NCBI GenBank assembly: GCA_002748505.1
Contig: PDSN01000050.1
Coordinates: forward strand, 1-9,828
DNA from: Gammaproteobacteria bacterium
Lineage (GTDB): Bacteria; Pseudomonadota; Gammaproteobacteria; Pseudomonadales; Halieaceae
DNA: 9,828 bases
Reading direction: 5' to 3'
This document shows positions 1 to 6,977 of this stretch, one piece after another (positions within the stretch are counted from its first letter, which is position 1; each line of letters begins with the position of its first letter). The position numbers and the translations under genes were made by a program. The notes below the pieces were generated by a model. It had not been told where the DNA came from. It saw only the letters and a list, made by a program, of their open reading frames with translations, and ran no database searches.

Positions 1-524
1 CCCCAGTAAATGGTGTGTCGACCCAGGCGCACATTCGCGGCCACGTCACCCATATAAAAGTTGGCAAAGGCAAACGCGTCTAACAGCTCGCCACCTCGGT
101 AATGCAAGGATTTCGCCGCGTCGTTGTATTCGCCGGGCTTTACGCTGGGGGATGCCCATGTGTAGTAGCGGTCTTTGGGATGGTCGCTGTCTTCGTAAGC
201 CGGGTCATACCAGGCCGAACCACTGACGCGAAGGCCAAAGCTGTCGTCATAGACTACATCCAACTCGGAAAACAGGTCAAAACGCGTGCTGACGATACCG
301 CCGTTGCGACGATCTACCGACAGATCCCCATCATCGGCAATCTGAAACGCCGCGCCGCGCTTGGCCGTTACCACCTCATCACTTTGCTTGGCCACACGCG
401 AAATCGCGTTGAACTTAAAAGTGTTATCCCAGCGCACTTCCCAGTTATCACCAGTGTCGAACTGGAAAGCCGACGCCTGAGCAACGCCCAGTGCCAGTGG
501 CAGCGCAAGTAGTTTTTTGTTCAT
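1..524 (-). CDS. DUF1302 family outer-membrane protein, N-terminal part (runs off the left edge)
   Basis: The reading frame opens at an ATG at 522-524 and continues without a stop to base 1, giving 174 codons. Residues 1-19 form a signal peptide (MNKK, a hydrophobic core, then ASA before Phe20), so the protein is exported. The mature part alternates aromatic and polar residues like a beta-barrel: FQFDTGDNWEVRWDNT, then STRFDLFSELDVVY, RVSGSAWYDPAY and NVRLGRHTIYWG. This is the start of the DUF1302 family, whose members are several hundred residues long, so most of the gene lies outside. A GAGGG ribosome site sits 8 bases before the ATG. The function of the family is unsettled. Members often sit beside DUF1329 and MMPL/RND genes and are linked to hydrophobic-compound or lipid handling. 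An envelope role is likely; the substrate is unknown. Confidence 0.85.
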   Translation of the reverse strand, partial: MNKKLLALPLALGVAQASAFQFDTGDNWEVRWDNTFKFNAISRVAKQSDEVVTAKRGAAFQIADDGDLSVDRRNGGIVSTRFDLFSELDVVYDDSFGLRVSGSAWYDPAYEDSDHPKDRYYTWASPSVKPGEYNDAAKSLHYRGGELLDAFAFANFYMGDVAANVRLGRHTIYW

Positions 525-578
525 AGTTTCATCCCTCAATGGACAGCTTACGAATATTTTGGCTTTTACCCTGCCGCT

Positions 579-607
579 GTCTTAGCAAGTATTGTTAGTT
601 TTTTCAA
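579..607 (-). promoter_or_regulatory. weak sigma-70 promoter candidate for the DUF1302 gene
   Basis: On the minus strand a TTGAAA box (602-607) is followed after 17 bases by TAAGAC (579-584), about 55 bases before the ATG. The -35 is good but the -10 is poor, so this is only the best candidate I can find. Confidence 0.25.
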
Positions 608-849
608 TGGCGCATTTTTACTGATACTGAAAATCTGGCGCACAAGCCCCCGTGCAACTGCTGCGCTATCGAAGCACCACAGATGCTGCGGCAAATAACA
701 AGAAATGCAATTTATCACTCGTTCTGGACGCATTCTTATCAACAACTTAACGTCGCCTGACCCACCATTGGTTCCACAGACTAGCCAAACGACTTTTCGG
801 TGTCAACATTATGTGCACAAGCGACAGCGCAAAACAAGCGGGGGTATTA

Positions 850-870
850 ACTATTGAACCATGCAATAGT
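850..870. repeat. small perfect inverted repeat after the LEA lipoprotein gene
   Basis: ACTATTG (850-856) and CAATAGT (864-870) are exact reverse complements around a 7-base loop, starting 12 bases past the LEA stop codon. The stem is AT-rich and no T run follows it on the minus strand. It is therefore a poor intrinsic terminator, and could be a weak RNA 3' end or chance. Confidence 0.3.
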
Positions 871-882
871 GCAACACCGGCA

Positions 883-1362
883 CTAATTTCCGAGCAGGCG
901 GAGTTCACCGCTGTCTTCCACGTATTGCGTTGGCACAAGCCCGTTAAAATCGACCTTGGCAGCAAAGCGGTAATCAAGTACGCCACTGTAAAGCCTGTCG
1001 ACACTGCCAAACAGCTTAAAGACCTGAATCAGGTTTATGCCGGCCTCCAGGGTTACCACTTCTTCGGTGTAGGGTTCGATACGCGGCACTTCGCGACTCA
1101 CCCCCGAAATCAGCTCGCGCCCAAGCAAATCAATACTGTAGGCGATGCCCGCTACATCCAGTGCGATGCTGTTAGGGTTTTGCACACGCAGCTTTACGGC
1201 AAAGCGCGGCATCCCCTGCCGGCCAACGCCCACGGGGGTAAGACTCTCCACGCTCACTTTGGGCGCTTCAATACGCGGCATCACGGACGCGCAAGCGGTG
1301 ATGCACAGCGCACACAGCAGCAAACACAGGACCAAGGCGCGATGCGGCAGTGTTTTAATCAT
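883..1362 (-). CDS. LEA type 2 (WHy-like) family lipoprotein
   Basis: The predicted product has 159 residues. Residues 1-23 form a lipoprotein signal peptide with the lipobox I-T-A-C, so Cys24 would be lipidated. Ala25 at position +2 favours sorting to the outer membrane. The rest matches the LEA-2 / water-stress-hypersensitivity fold: V-Q-N-P-N at 60-64, followed by AGIAYSIDLLGREL, a mid-domain I-E-P-Y-T-E-E-V, and a final beta-rich DYRFAAKVDFNG segment. I chose the ATG at 1360-1362 because it places the signal peptide at the N-terminus and has GAGG 8 bases upstream. A longer frame from 1473 would overlap argG and bury the signal. The gene lies 58 bases after argG on the same strand with no evident terminator between, so cotranscription is likely. 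The role of bacterial members of this family is not established. Confidence 0.87.
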   Translation of the reverse strand: MIKTLPHRALVLCLLLCALCITACASVMPRIEAPKVSVESLTPVGVGRQGMPRFAVKLRVQNPNSIALDVAGIAYSIDLLGRELISGVSREVPRIEPYTEEVVTLEAGINLIQVFKLFGSVDRLYSGVLDYRFAAKVDFNGLVPTQYVEDSGELRLLGN

Positions 1363-1420
1363 GGTCTCAGCCTCGTTGTTGTATTGGAAACGCAGCCATA
1401 CCTCGACCGCGTCTGTGTTG

Positions 1421-2644
1421 TCAATCCAGTGGCGAGCGACCGCGCTGCGCGGCGATGCGCAAACGCAGGGCATTCAATTTGATAAAGCCCTCCGCATCTT
1501 TTTGATCGTAGGCGCCCGCATCTTCTTCAAAGGTGGCCACATGCTCATCGAACAAGCTGTCATCGGACTTACGGCCGGTGACAATTACATTACCTTTGTA
1601 GAGCTTCACTCGCACCGTACCGTTGACCACCGTTTGCGACTCGTCAATCGCGCGCTGCAACATTTGACGCTCGGGCGACCACCAGTAGCCGTTGTACACC
1701 AGCTTGGCATAACGCGGCATCAGTTCGTCTTTCAGGTGGGCGGCTTCGCGGTCGAGGGTCAAGGACTCTATGGCGCGGTGAGCTTTTAACATGATAGTGC
1801 CACCAGGGGTTTCATAACAGCCGCGGGACTTCATGCCCACGTAGCGATTTTCCACAAGATCGGCGCGGCCAATGCCGTTGGCGCCACCAACCTTGTTCAA
1901 GTATTCGAGCACTGTCGCGGGCGACATGGCTGCGCCGTCAATAGCGACGATATCACCGTTTTGATACCTAAGCTCAAGTACCGTGGGCGTATCCGGCGCA
2001 GCTTCAGGACTGACGCTCCAGCGCCACATATCCTCGTCGGCCTCCTGCCACGGGTCTTCGAGCTTGTCGCCTTCGTAGGAAATATGCAGTAAGTTGGCAT
2101 CCATTGAATAGGGGGATTTTTTCTTGTTGCTGGCAAAATCCACGGGGATATCGTGGGTTTCACAGTAATTCATCAAGGCTTCGCGGGAGTTCAGATCCCA
2201 TTCACGCCAGGGCGCGATCACCTTAATACCGGGCTTTAAGGCGTAAGCCCCAAGCTCAAACCGCACCTGATCATTGCCCTTGCCGGTCGCGCCGTGGGAA
2301 ATAGCGTCGGCACCCGTTTCATTGGCAATTTCGATCAAGCGCTTGGCGATCAGGGGGCGCGCGATGGAAGTACCCAGCAGATACTCACCTTCGTACACGG
2401 TGTTGGCACGAAACATGGGAAATACAAAGTCGCGCACAAACTCTTCGCGCAGATCGTCTATATAGATTTCTTTTATCCCCAGTGCCTCGGCTTTGGCACG
2501 GGCGGGTTCAACTTCTTCGCCTTGACCGATATCGGCGGTAAAGGTGACCACTTCACACTGATAGGTATCCTGCAGCCAACGCACGATTACCGAGGTGTCC
2601 AAGCCTCCCGAATAAGCCAACACCACTTTCTTGATACCCGACAT
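1421..2644 (-). CDS. argG: argininosuccinate synthase
   Basis: The 407-residue protein joins L-citrulline and L-aspartate with ATP to give argininosuccinate, AMP and pyrophosphate, the penultimate step of arginine synthesis in the cytoplasm. The ATP-pyrophosphatase P-loop AYSGGLDTS lies at residues 10-18 and the second family signature GATGKGNDQVRFE at 118-130. Length and motifs fit the roughly 400-residue bacterial type, and the frame is intact. The ATG at 2642-2644 has AAGGAG (2651-2656) 6 bases upstream, which fixes the start. The gene is divergent from pyrC, with about 120 bases between the start codons, and is followed by the LEA lipoprotein gene. I see no convincing arginine-repressor box, though a search with a family-specific matrix could still find one. 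Confidence 0.98.
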   Translation of the reverse strand: MSGIKKVVLAYSGGLDTSVIVRWLQDTYQCEVVTFTADIGQGEEVEPARAKAEALGIKEIYIDDLREEFVRDFVFPMFRANTVYEGEYLLGTSIARPLIAKRLIEIANETGADAISHGATGKGNDQVRFELGAYALKPGIKVIAPWREWDLNSREALMNYCETHDIPVDFASNKKKSPYSMDANLLHISYEGDKLEDPWQEADEDMWRWSVSPEAAPDTPTVLELRYQNGDIVAIDGAAMSPATVLEYLNKVGGANGIGRADLVENRYVGMKSRGCYETPGGTIMLKAHRAIESLTLDREAAHLKDELMPRYAKLVYNGYWWSPERQMLQRAIDESQTVVNGTVRVKLYKGNVIVTGRKSDDSLFDEHVATFEEDAGAYDQKDAEGFIKLNALRLRIAAQRGRSPLD

Positions 2645-2677
2645 GCGCGTCTCCTTTACCTTCGCATAAAAAGATCC

Positions 2678-2683
2678 ATTTTA
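2678..2683 (-). promoter_or_regulatory. candidate -10 box for argG
   Basis: TAAAAT on the minus strand matches the sigma-70 -10 consensus in five of six positions and lies 33 bases before the argG ATG. No good -35 hexamer stands 16-18 bases upstream, so the promoter may need an activator or may be weak. The match could also be chance. Confidence 0.35.
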
Positions 2684-2764
2684 CGCCCCAGACTCGCCCT
2701 GTGCCACTCCCGCGCGCCGTCATTTTGCGATAGCATGGCAGTTTTTCGAAGCGATGACTCTCCT

Positions 2765-3802
2765 GTGAACGAAATTACCCTGACCCGCCCCGATGACTGG
2801 CACCTGCACCTGCGCGATGGCGCAGCGCTCACTCACACCTGCGCTGACACCGCCCGCCACATGGGGCGCGCGATTGTCATGCCCAATCTCGTACCGCCGG
2901 TACAAAACGTAGCGGACGCCCGCGCCTACCGCGAACGCATCCAGACGGCGATGCACAGCGCTACTCGCCAGTTTGAACCACTGATGACCCTGTACCTCAC
3001 CGACCAAACCACACCGGAGATGATTCGCGAGGCCAAAGACAGCGGCTTTGTCAAAGCGGTAAAACTCTATCCCGCCGGGGCGACCACAAATTCCTCTGCG
3101 GGTGTAGCGCAGCTCGATGCCTTGTACCCTACCCTTGAGGCCATGCAGGACGTGGATCTTCCGCTGCTGATACACGGGGAAGTCACGGATCCAGCCAGCG
3201 ATATTTTTGATCGTGAAGCGCTGTTTATCGAAGAACAGCTCGCGCCGCTGTGTGCGCGTTTGCCCCGGTTGCGCATCGTGTTGGAACATATCACCACCAC
3301 CAATGCGGCAGATTTTGTGCGCAGCGCCAATGACAGGGTGGCGGCCACGATCACCGTGCACCACCTGTTGTACAACCGCAACGAATTATTAGTGGGCGGA
3401 ATCAAACCTCATTATTACTGCCTGCCCGTACTCAAACGCCGCTGCCACCAAGAGGCGCTGGTCGCAGCGGCAATCTCGGGTAACCCCAAGTTTTTCCTCG
3501 GTACGGACTCGGCGCCACACGCCACCGACGCCAAGGAATCACCCTGCGGCTGCGCGGGCATTTACACCGCGCACGCGGCCATCGAACTTTACGCGGAAGT
3601 GTTTGACGCACATAACGCACTGGATAAACTCGAAGGCTTTGCCAGCCACTTCGGCCCCGATTTTTACGGCCTGCCCCGCAACACCGACACCATCACTTTG
3701 CGACGGGAACCCTGGGAGGCTCCCGCGCAAGTGCCTTTTGGCGATGATATGCTCACCCCGCTGCGCGCCGGGCAAGAGATTAACTGGCGAGTGGTTGAAT
3801 GA
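2765..3802 (+). CDS. pyrC: dihydroorotase
   Basis: PyrC cyclises N-carbamoyl-L-aspartate to dihydroorotate in pyrimidine synthesis. Counting from the GTG at 2765 (345 residues), the metal ligands are His13 and His15 in DDWHLHLRDG, Lys100 in AVKLYPAGATTNS (the lysine carboxylated in this class), His137 in LLIHGE, His175 in VLEHITT, and Asp248 in FLGTDSAPH. These lie two to three residues from the Escherichia coli enzyme's positions, which favours this start. An ATG at 2735 would add ten residues not expected from the family; neither start has a clear ribosome site, so the choice is tentative. The protein is the short, single-domain class II form. The stop codon overlaps the rnt start by 4 bases (ATGA). 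It is divergent from argG; both pathways draw on aspartate and carbamoyl phosphate. Confidence 0.97.
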   Translation: MNEITLTRPDDWHLHLRDGAALTHTCADTARHMGRAIVMPNLVPPVQNVADARAYRERIQTAMHSATRQFEPLMTLYLTDQTTPEMIREAKDSGFVKAVKLYPAGATTNSSAGVAQLDALYPTLEAMQDVDLPLLIHGEVTDPASDIFDREALFIEEQLAPLCARLPRLRIVLEHITTTNAADFVRSANDRVAATITVHHLLYNRNELLVGGIKPHYYCLPVLKRRCHQEALVAAAISGNPKFFLGTDSAPHATDAKESPCGCAGIYTAHAAIELYAEVFDAHNALDKLEGFASHFGPDFYGLPRNTDTITLRREPWEAPAQVPFGDDMLTPLRAGQEINWRVVE

Positions 3803-4443
3803 GCACCGACGACATGACAGGCGCTCGCATTTGCGAGCGCTTTCGCGGTTTTTTGCCCGTAATTATCGATGTGGAAACCGGAGGCTTTAACGCCAAAACC
3901 GATGCCATTTTAGAAATCGCCGCCACCCTGGTGCGCATGGATTCAGTCGGCGAGATCAGTGTGCACCGCACCTTTGCCTGGCATGTGCAGCCTTTTGCCG
4001 ATGCCAATATCGAGCAATCCGCACTGGACTTTACCGGCATTGACCCCTGGCACCCGTTTCGCGAGGCAGTCACCGAAGAGGCGGCATTGACAGACATGTT
4101 TCGCATTATCCGCAAGGAAATCCGCAACCAGAATTGTACCCGCGCTATTATGGTGGCACACAACGCCCATTTCGATGCCGGTTTTATCAGCGCTGCCACA
4201 GAGCGTTGCGCCCTGAAACGCAACCCCTTTCACCCCTTTTCCCATTTCGATACCGCCACCCTGGGCGGCCTGGCCTACGGTCAAACCGTACTCGCCAAAG
4301 CCTGCGAACACGCGGGCATCAACTTTGACAACGCCGAAGCACACAGCGCCGCCTACGATGCCGAACGCACCGCCGAGCTGTTTTGCGAAATCGTCAACCA
4401 GTGGCATCGTTTGGGTGGCTGGTCGCCCGAGTTCAGCGGCTAA
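3799..4443 (+). CDS. rnt: ribonuclease T
   Basis: RNase T is a cytoplasmic 3'-to-5' exoribonuclease that trims the ends of tRNAs (CCA turnover) and small stable RNAs and matures 23S rRNA. The 214-residue protein shows every DEDDh catalytic residue: Asp24 and Glu26 in IIDVETGG, Asp126 in AHNAHFDAGF, and His182 and Asp187 in AHSAAYDAER. These are each one residue beyond the E. coli numbering. The F-H-P-F-S-H-F-D-T region at 144-151 is also typical. The ATG overlaps the pyrC stop (ATGA) and has only a weak ribosome site, so translation probably depends on coupling to pyrC. An unusually strong hairpin lies in codons 8-14 and is listed separately. The gene ends 29 bases from the end of the convergent RND gene. 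Confidence 0.97.
   Translation: MSTDDMTGARICERFRGFLPVIIDVETGGFNAKTDAILEIAATLVRMDSVGEISVHRTFAWHVQPFADANIEQSALDFTGIDPWHPFREAVTEEAALTDMFRIIRKEIRNQNCTRAIMVAHNAHFDAGFISAATERCALKRNPFHPFSHFDTATLGGLAYGQTVLAKACEHAGINFDNAEAHSAAYDAERTAELFCEIVNQWHRLGGWSPEFSG
3821..3854 (+). terminator. terminator-like hairpin inside the 5' end of rnt
   Basis: GCGCTCGC (3821-3828) and GCGAGCGC (3833-3840) are perfect reverse complements around the loop ATTT. TTT follows at once, and a run of six T lies at 3849-3854 after CGCGG. The stem starts 19 bases after the pyrC stop codon but falls within rnt codons 8-14. The broken T run makes it an imperfect intrinsic terminator. It could end part of the pyrC transcription, act as an attenuator for rnt, or stabilise the pyrC mRNA end. 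The structure is seen; its function is inferred. Confidence 0.5.
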
Positions 4444-4447
4444 TGTT

Positions 4448-4480
4448 GGTGTCATTTTCAGACACCCTGCATTTATTCTT
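4448..4480 (+). terminator. possible terminator of the pyrC-rnt transcript
   Basis: GGTGTC (4448-4453) pairs perfectly with GACACC (4461-4466) around a 7-base loop, starting four bases after the rnt stop. Downstream is T-rich but interrupted (CATTTATTCTT). The 6-base stem is modest. On the minus strand no T run follows it, so it probably does not end the RND transcript efficiently. Confidence 0.4.
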
Positions 4481-6977
4481 GCTCGGATATTTCACTTAAG
4501 GTGGCGAAACCGATCACTACCGTAACCGTGGTGTAATACATGGCATTACCAATACTGCTGTGACAGCGATACATCGTGGCGAGATAGTCTTTGTCTTTGG
4601 CGTACTCTCGCTTAAAACGATGCACGTAATGAATGCAATCATCCACACCGATACCCACCACAATGGCAGCAATGGTGATCGTCATAATATCCAGCGGAAT
4701 ACCGAGCAGCCCCATGATGCCAAGCACCATGGCCGCAGCCAGCAAACAGGGCGCCAGGGCGATAAAAGCCAGACTGAGCGAGTGAAACAGCAGCAGGAAC
4801 ATAATTAAAATCACCAGAAATACGACGCCCAAAGTGAGAATCTGTGATGTAAACAGGCTCTGCAGCACATTGTTGTAAAGCACCAACATGCCCGTCATTT
4901 CGACATTCTCTGGCGCAAAATCAAGGTCATTCAGCAAATGTGCATGTATCTGTTTAAGCAGCTCATCCCGGCGCAGCCTGGGGCTGGTTTCCATAGCTCT
5001 AAGACTGATACGCACTTCGTCGCCAGCCGCATCAAAATAGGGCTCAAGCAGATTATCCCTCATGGCAGCGGGCAGGCTGTTCTGCAACAGGGCTAACTCC
5101 ACCGATCCGAGTTTATCGCCCATTAAACTCTCCGACACGGTAAATACCGTATCCAATGACAACACCTTACCGGTCTGCTCAAGGCTGTCTAAATACCGAT
5201 GCACCTCGCGCAACCGCTCCATGCCCTCCAGAGTAAACCAATAGCTGGGCTGAAAGTCCTCTGTGCCGCTCTGGTCGAAACCGCTATCAAAGCCCTCGTC
5301 AAATCCGTCCTCTTCGGCAAAGACATCTTCATCGGCAAAGGCACCGTCGGAGGCCTCCCCATCAAAGCTCACATCCTGCTCCGGCCATTCATCGTCAGAT
5401 ACCGGTGCCTGCTCCGCACTGCCATTGACCGACTCAAGTCCCGGCAAAGTGCCCGCGGTAGCGGGTGCTTTTAATACAATATCCAGCGGAATCGTACCGC
5501 CAAGCTGAGAGTCCAGCAGTTCCATACCGCGATAGATTTCCGTGGTCTCGTGAAAATAGTCAATAAAACGGTTTTCCACTTTCAACTGGCTGATACCGTA
5601 AACACTCAACACCATCAAGCCCACACTGCACAGCATAATAGTCGTGCCAAACCTGTCGGCAATGCGCGCAAACCTTGCGGTTAAGGTGGGCGTGCCCGAT
5701 GCTTTGGCAATATGTTTCGTTGGCCACAGGCGAATCGCACAGGGTACGAAAATAAAACTCACCACCAGCGCCACGAAGATACCTGCGGTCATCATCCAGC
5801 CAAAATCAATCACCGGCTGAATACCACTGACCACCAGCGACACAAAAGCCACAATGGTAGTCAAGCCAGTATATATGCAAGGCACAATCATAAACTGCAC
5901 GGTTTTTAGCACGCGATCGTGCAGATTGGCCTCCGGCATCTCCACTTCCAACTCACGGTAACGCACCACAAGATGAATCGCGATTGCCAGGGTGACAATC
6001 AACAGCACGGAAACAAAATTCGAAGAAATCACCGTCATGCGCCAATCGAGTGCGCCGAGCAAGCCCAGCATCAGCGTGGCGGTGCTGATACAGGTCAGCA
6101 ACGGAATAATCACCCAGCGCCACTGCCTGAAAATAATCGCCAGCACCAGTGTCATAATCGCTAGAATCGCACTACCAAACGTCACCAGGTCGCTGCGCAC
6201 AAAACTGATCATATCCACGGCAATCATCGGTACGCCGCCGACAAAAACCTTGGCATCGCGGGCGTTGTACTGCGCAGCAATGTCGCGCACTTTTTGCACC
6301 ATCACTTTTTGCGCCTGTGTCGCTTTGGCATTATTGACTTTTACCTGTGCCGACACCCTGGCAAGTTCGGCTTCTTGTGCAATGCTCAACTCCCCCCGGG
6401 CGTCGAGCTTGCGCAATTCCTCACGGCGATTCAGCAGCGCTATGCCCTCTTCGTCGCGCGCAATATTGATTTGCACCGCCGCGGTTTTACCATCGCGGCT
6501 CACCAGTAAATCGCGATAAATCACGCTGGTGGTAAGCTCTTTCAAAGCCAGTTCCCGACTGATGGATTTATCCCGCAAACTGGGTAAACCCTCGGCAGAG
6601 GTAACATCCGTCAAGGTCATTGGCGGGCTTTGTAATAAGGGCACATCCAAAACAGTGGTCACTGAAGACACGCCTTTGAGCACACGCAGCCTGGCGGCCA
6701 TTTGATCTAAAGCGGCGAGCGAGTCGTCGCCCAGCAACTCGCCTTTGGGTTGCCAGGTCAACACCAAAAACTCCTCACTGCCGTAGCGACTGGCCACTTC
6801 GCGAAACAATTCCAATGAGGGATCGCCCTTTAACATCAGGGAATCCGCCGATGCCTCGATCTTGATTTTATCCAACTGCGTAGCGGCAATGCCGGTCAAC
6901 AACGCCAGCACTATCACCCACAGCAAAGGCCGCTGTAACACAATGCCGTCGTACCAGCGGCCAATTCCTTCAATCAT
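4473..6977 (-). CDS. RND superfamily (MMPL / hydrophobe-exporter type) permease, C-terminally short
   Basis: The 834-residue inner-membrane protein has RND architecture: TM1 near 17-34, a periplasmic loop to about 260, TM2-6 (262-414), TM7 (444-461), a second loop to about 710, then TM8-11 (711-828). TM4 is followed by I-H-L-V-V-R-Y-R-E and TM10 carries GIGVDDCIHYVHRF, both typical of the MMPL-like branch. Loop 1 has a charged, probably helical stretch at 175-240; loop 2 has a strongly acidic segment at 528-574. After TM11 the protein stops at ...GFATLSEISEQE, so TM12 is absent: its own first half has about 35 more residues at this point. The gene may be decayed or a shortened working form. 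The ATG overlaps the mpl stop by 8 bases and has AAGGA 7 bases upstream. The cargo is unknown; lipids or other hydrophobic compounds are usual for the branch. Confidence 0.9.
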   Translation of the reverse strand: MIEGIGRWYDGIVLQRPLLWVIVLALLTGIAATQLDKIKIEASADSLMLKGDPSLELFREVASRYGSEEFLVLTWQPKGELLGDDSLAALDQMAARLRVLKGVSSVTTVLDVPLLQSPPMTLTDVTSAEGLPSLRDKSISRELALKELTTSVIYRDLLVSRDGKTAAVQINIARDEEGIALLNRREELRKLDARGELSIAQEAELARVSAQVKVNNAKATQAQKVMVQKVRDIAAQYNARDAKVFVGGVPMIAVDMISFVRSDLVTFGSAILAIMTLVLAIIFRQWRWVIIPLLTCISTATLMLGLLGALDWRMTVISSNFVSVLLIVTLAIAIHLVVRYRELEVEMPEANLHDRVLKTVQFMIVPCIYTGLTTIVAFVSLVVSGIQPVIDFGWMMTAGIFVALVVSFIFVPCAIRLWPTKHIAKASGTPTLTARFARIADRFGTTIMLCSVGLMVLSVYGISQLKVENRFIDYFHETTEIYRGMELLDSQLGGTIPLDIVLKAPATAGTLPGLESVNGSAEQAPVSDDEWPEQDVSFDGEASDGAFADEDVFAEEDGFDEGFDSGFDQSGTEDFQPSYWFTLEGMERLREVHRYLDSLEQTGKVLSLDTVFTVSESLMGDKLGSVELALLQNSLPAAMRDNLLEPYFDAAGDEVRISLRAMETSPRLRRDELLKQIHAHLLNDLDFAPENVEMTGMLVLYNNVLQSLFTSQILTLGVVFLVILIMFLLLFHSLSLAFIALAPCLLAAAMVLGIMGLLGIPLDIMTITIAAIVVGIGVDDCIHYVHRFKREYAKDKDYLATMYRCHSSIGNAMYYTTVTVVIGFATLSEISEQE

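Larger units (their letters stand above)
525..882. other. gene-free spacer between the LEA lipoprotein gene and the DUF1302 gene
   Basis: No convincing gene is visible on either strand. Both flanking genes read leftward, so the spacer should hold the end of the argG/LEA transcript and the promoter of the DUF1302 gene. I see a weak promoter candidate at 579-607 and a small inverted repeat at 850-870. There is no strong GC hairpin followed by a T run, so the end of the LEA transcript is unclear. The size leaves room for regulator sites or a small RNA, but nothing specific supports either. Confidence 0.6.

Noticed and set aside
102..512. Plus-strand open frame opposite the DUF1302 gene
   Set aside because: The minus strand shows a signal peptide, a ribosome site and the DUF1302 barrel pattern. 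The plus-strand product has no family features.
1440..1452. GC hairpin (CCGCG-CTG-CGCGG) near the 3' end of argG
   Set aside because: It lies within argG coding sequence with a 3-base loop and no following T run on either strand. GC-rich coding sequence gives such short stems often.
1363..1473. A longer LEA gene starting at 1473
   Set aside because: The extra 37 residues would overlap the 3' end of argG and place the lipoprotein signal in the middle of the protein. The inner ATG at 1360-1362 has GAGG upstream.
811..1789. Two overlapping plus-strand open frames opposite the LEA gene and the end of argG
   Set aside because: Their translations look like antisense of coding sequence with no recognisable domain, while the minus strand holds a lipoprotein with a clear lipobox and a complete ArgG.
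2294..2734. Open frame continuing upstream of pyrC on the plus strand for about 440 bases
   Set aside because: It lies over argG on the other strand, and its translation shows no family pattern before the dihydroorotase begins. It is an uninterrupted frame opposite a real gene, not an N-terminal extension.
4444..4472. Frameshift as the reason for the missing end of the RND permease
   Set aside because: The other two minus-strand frames stop almost at once, and the space before rnt is far too small for a twelfth membrane segment. Loss of sequence fits better.
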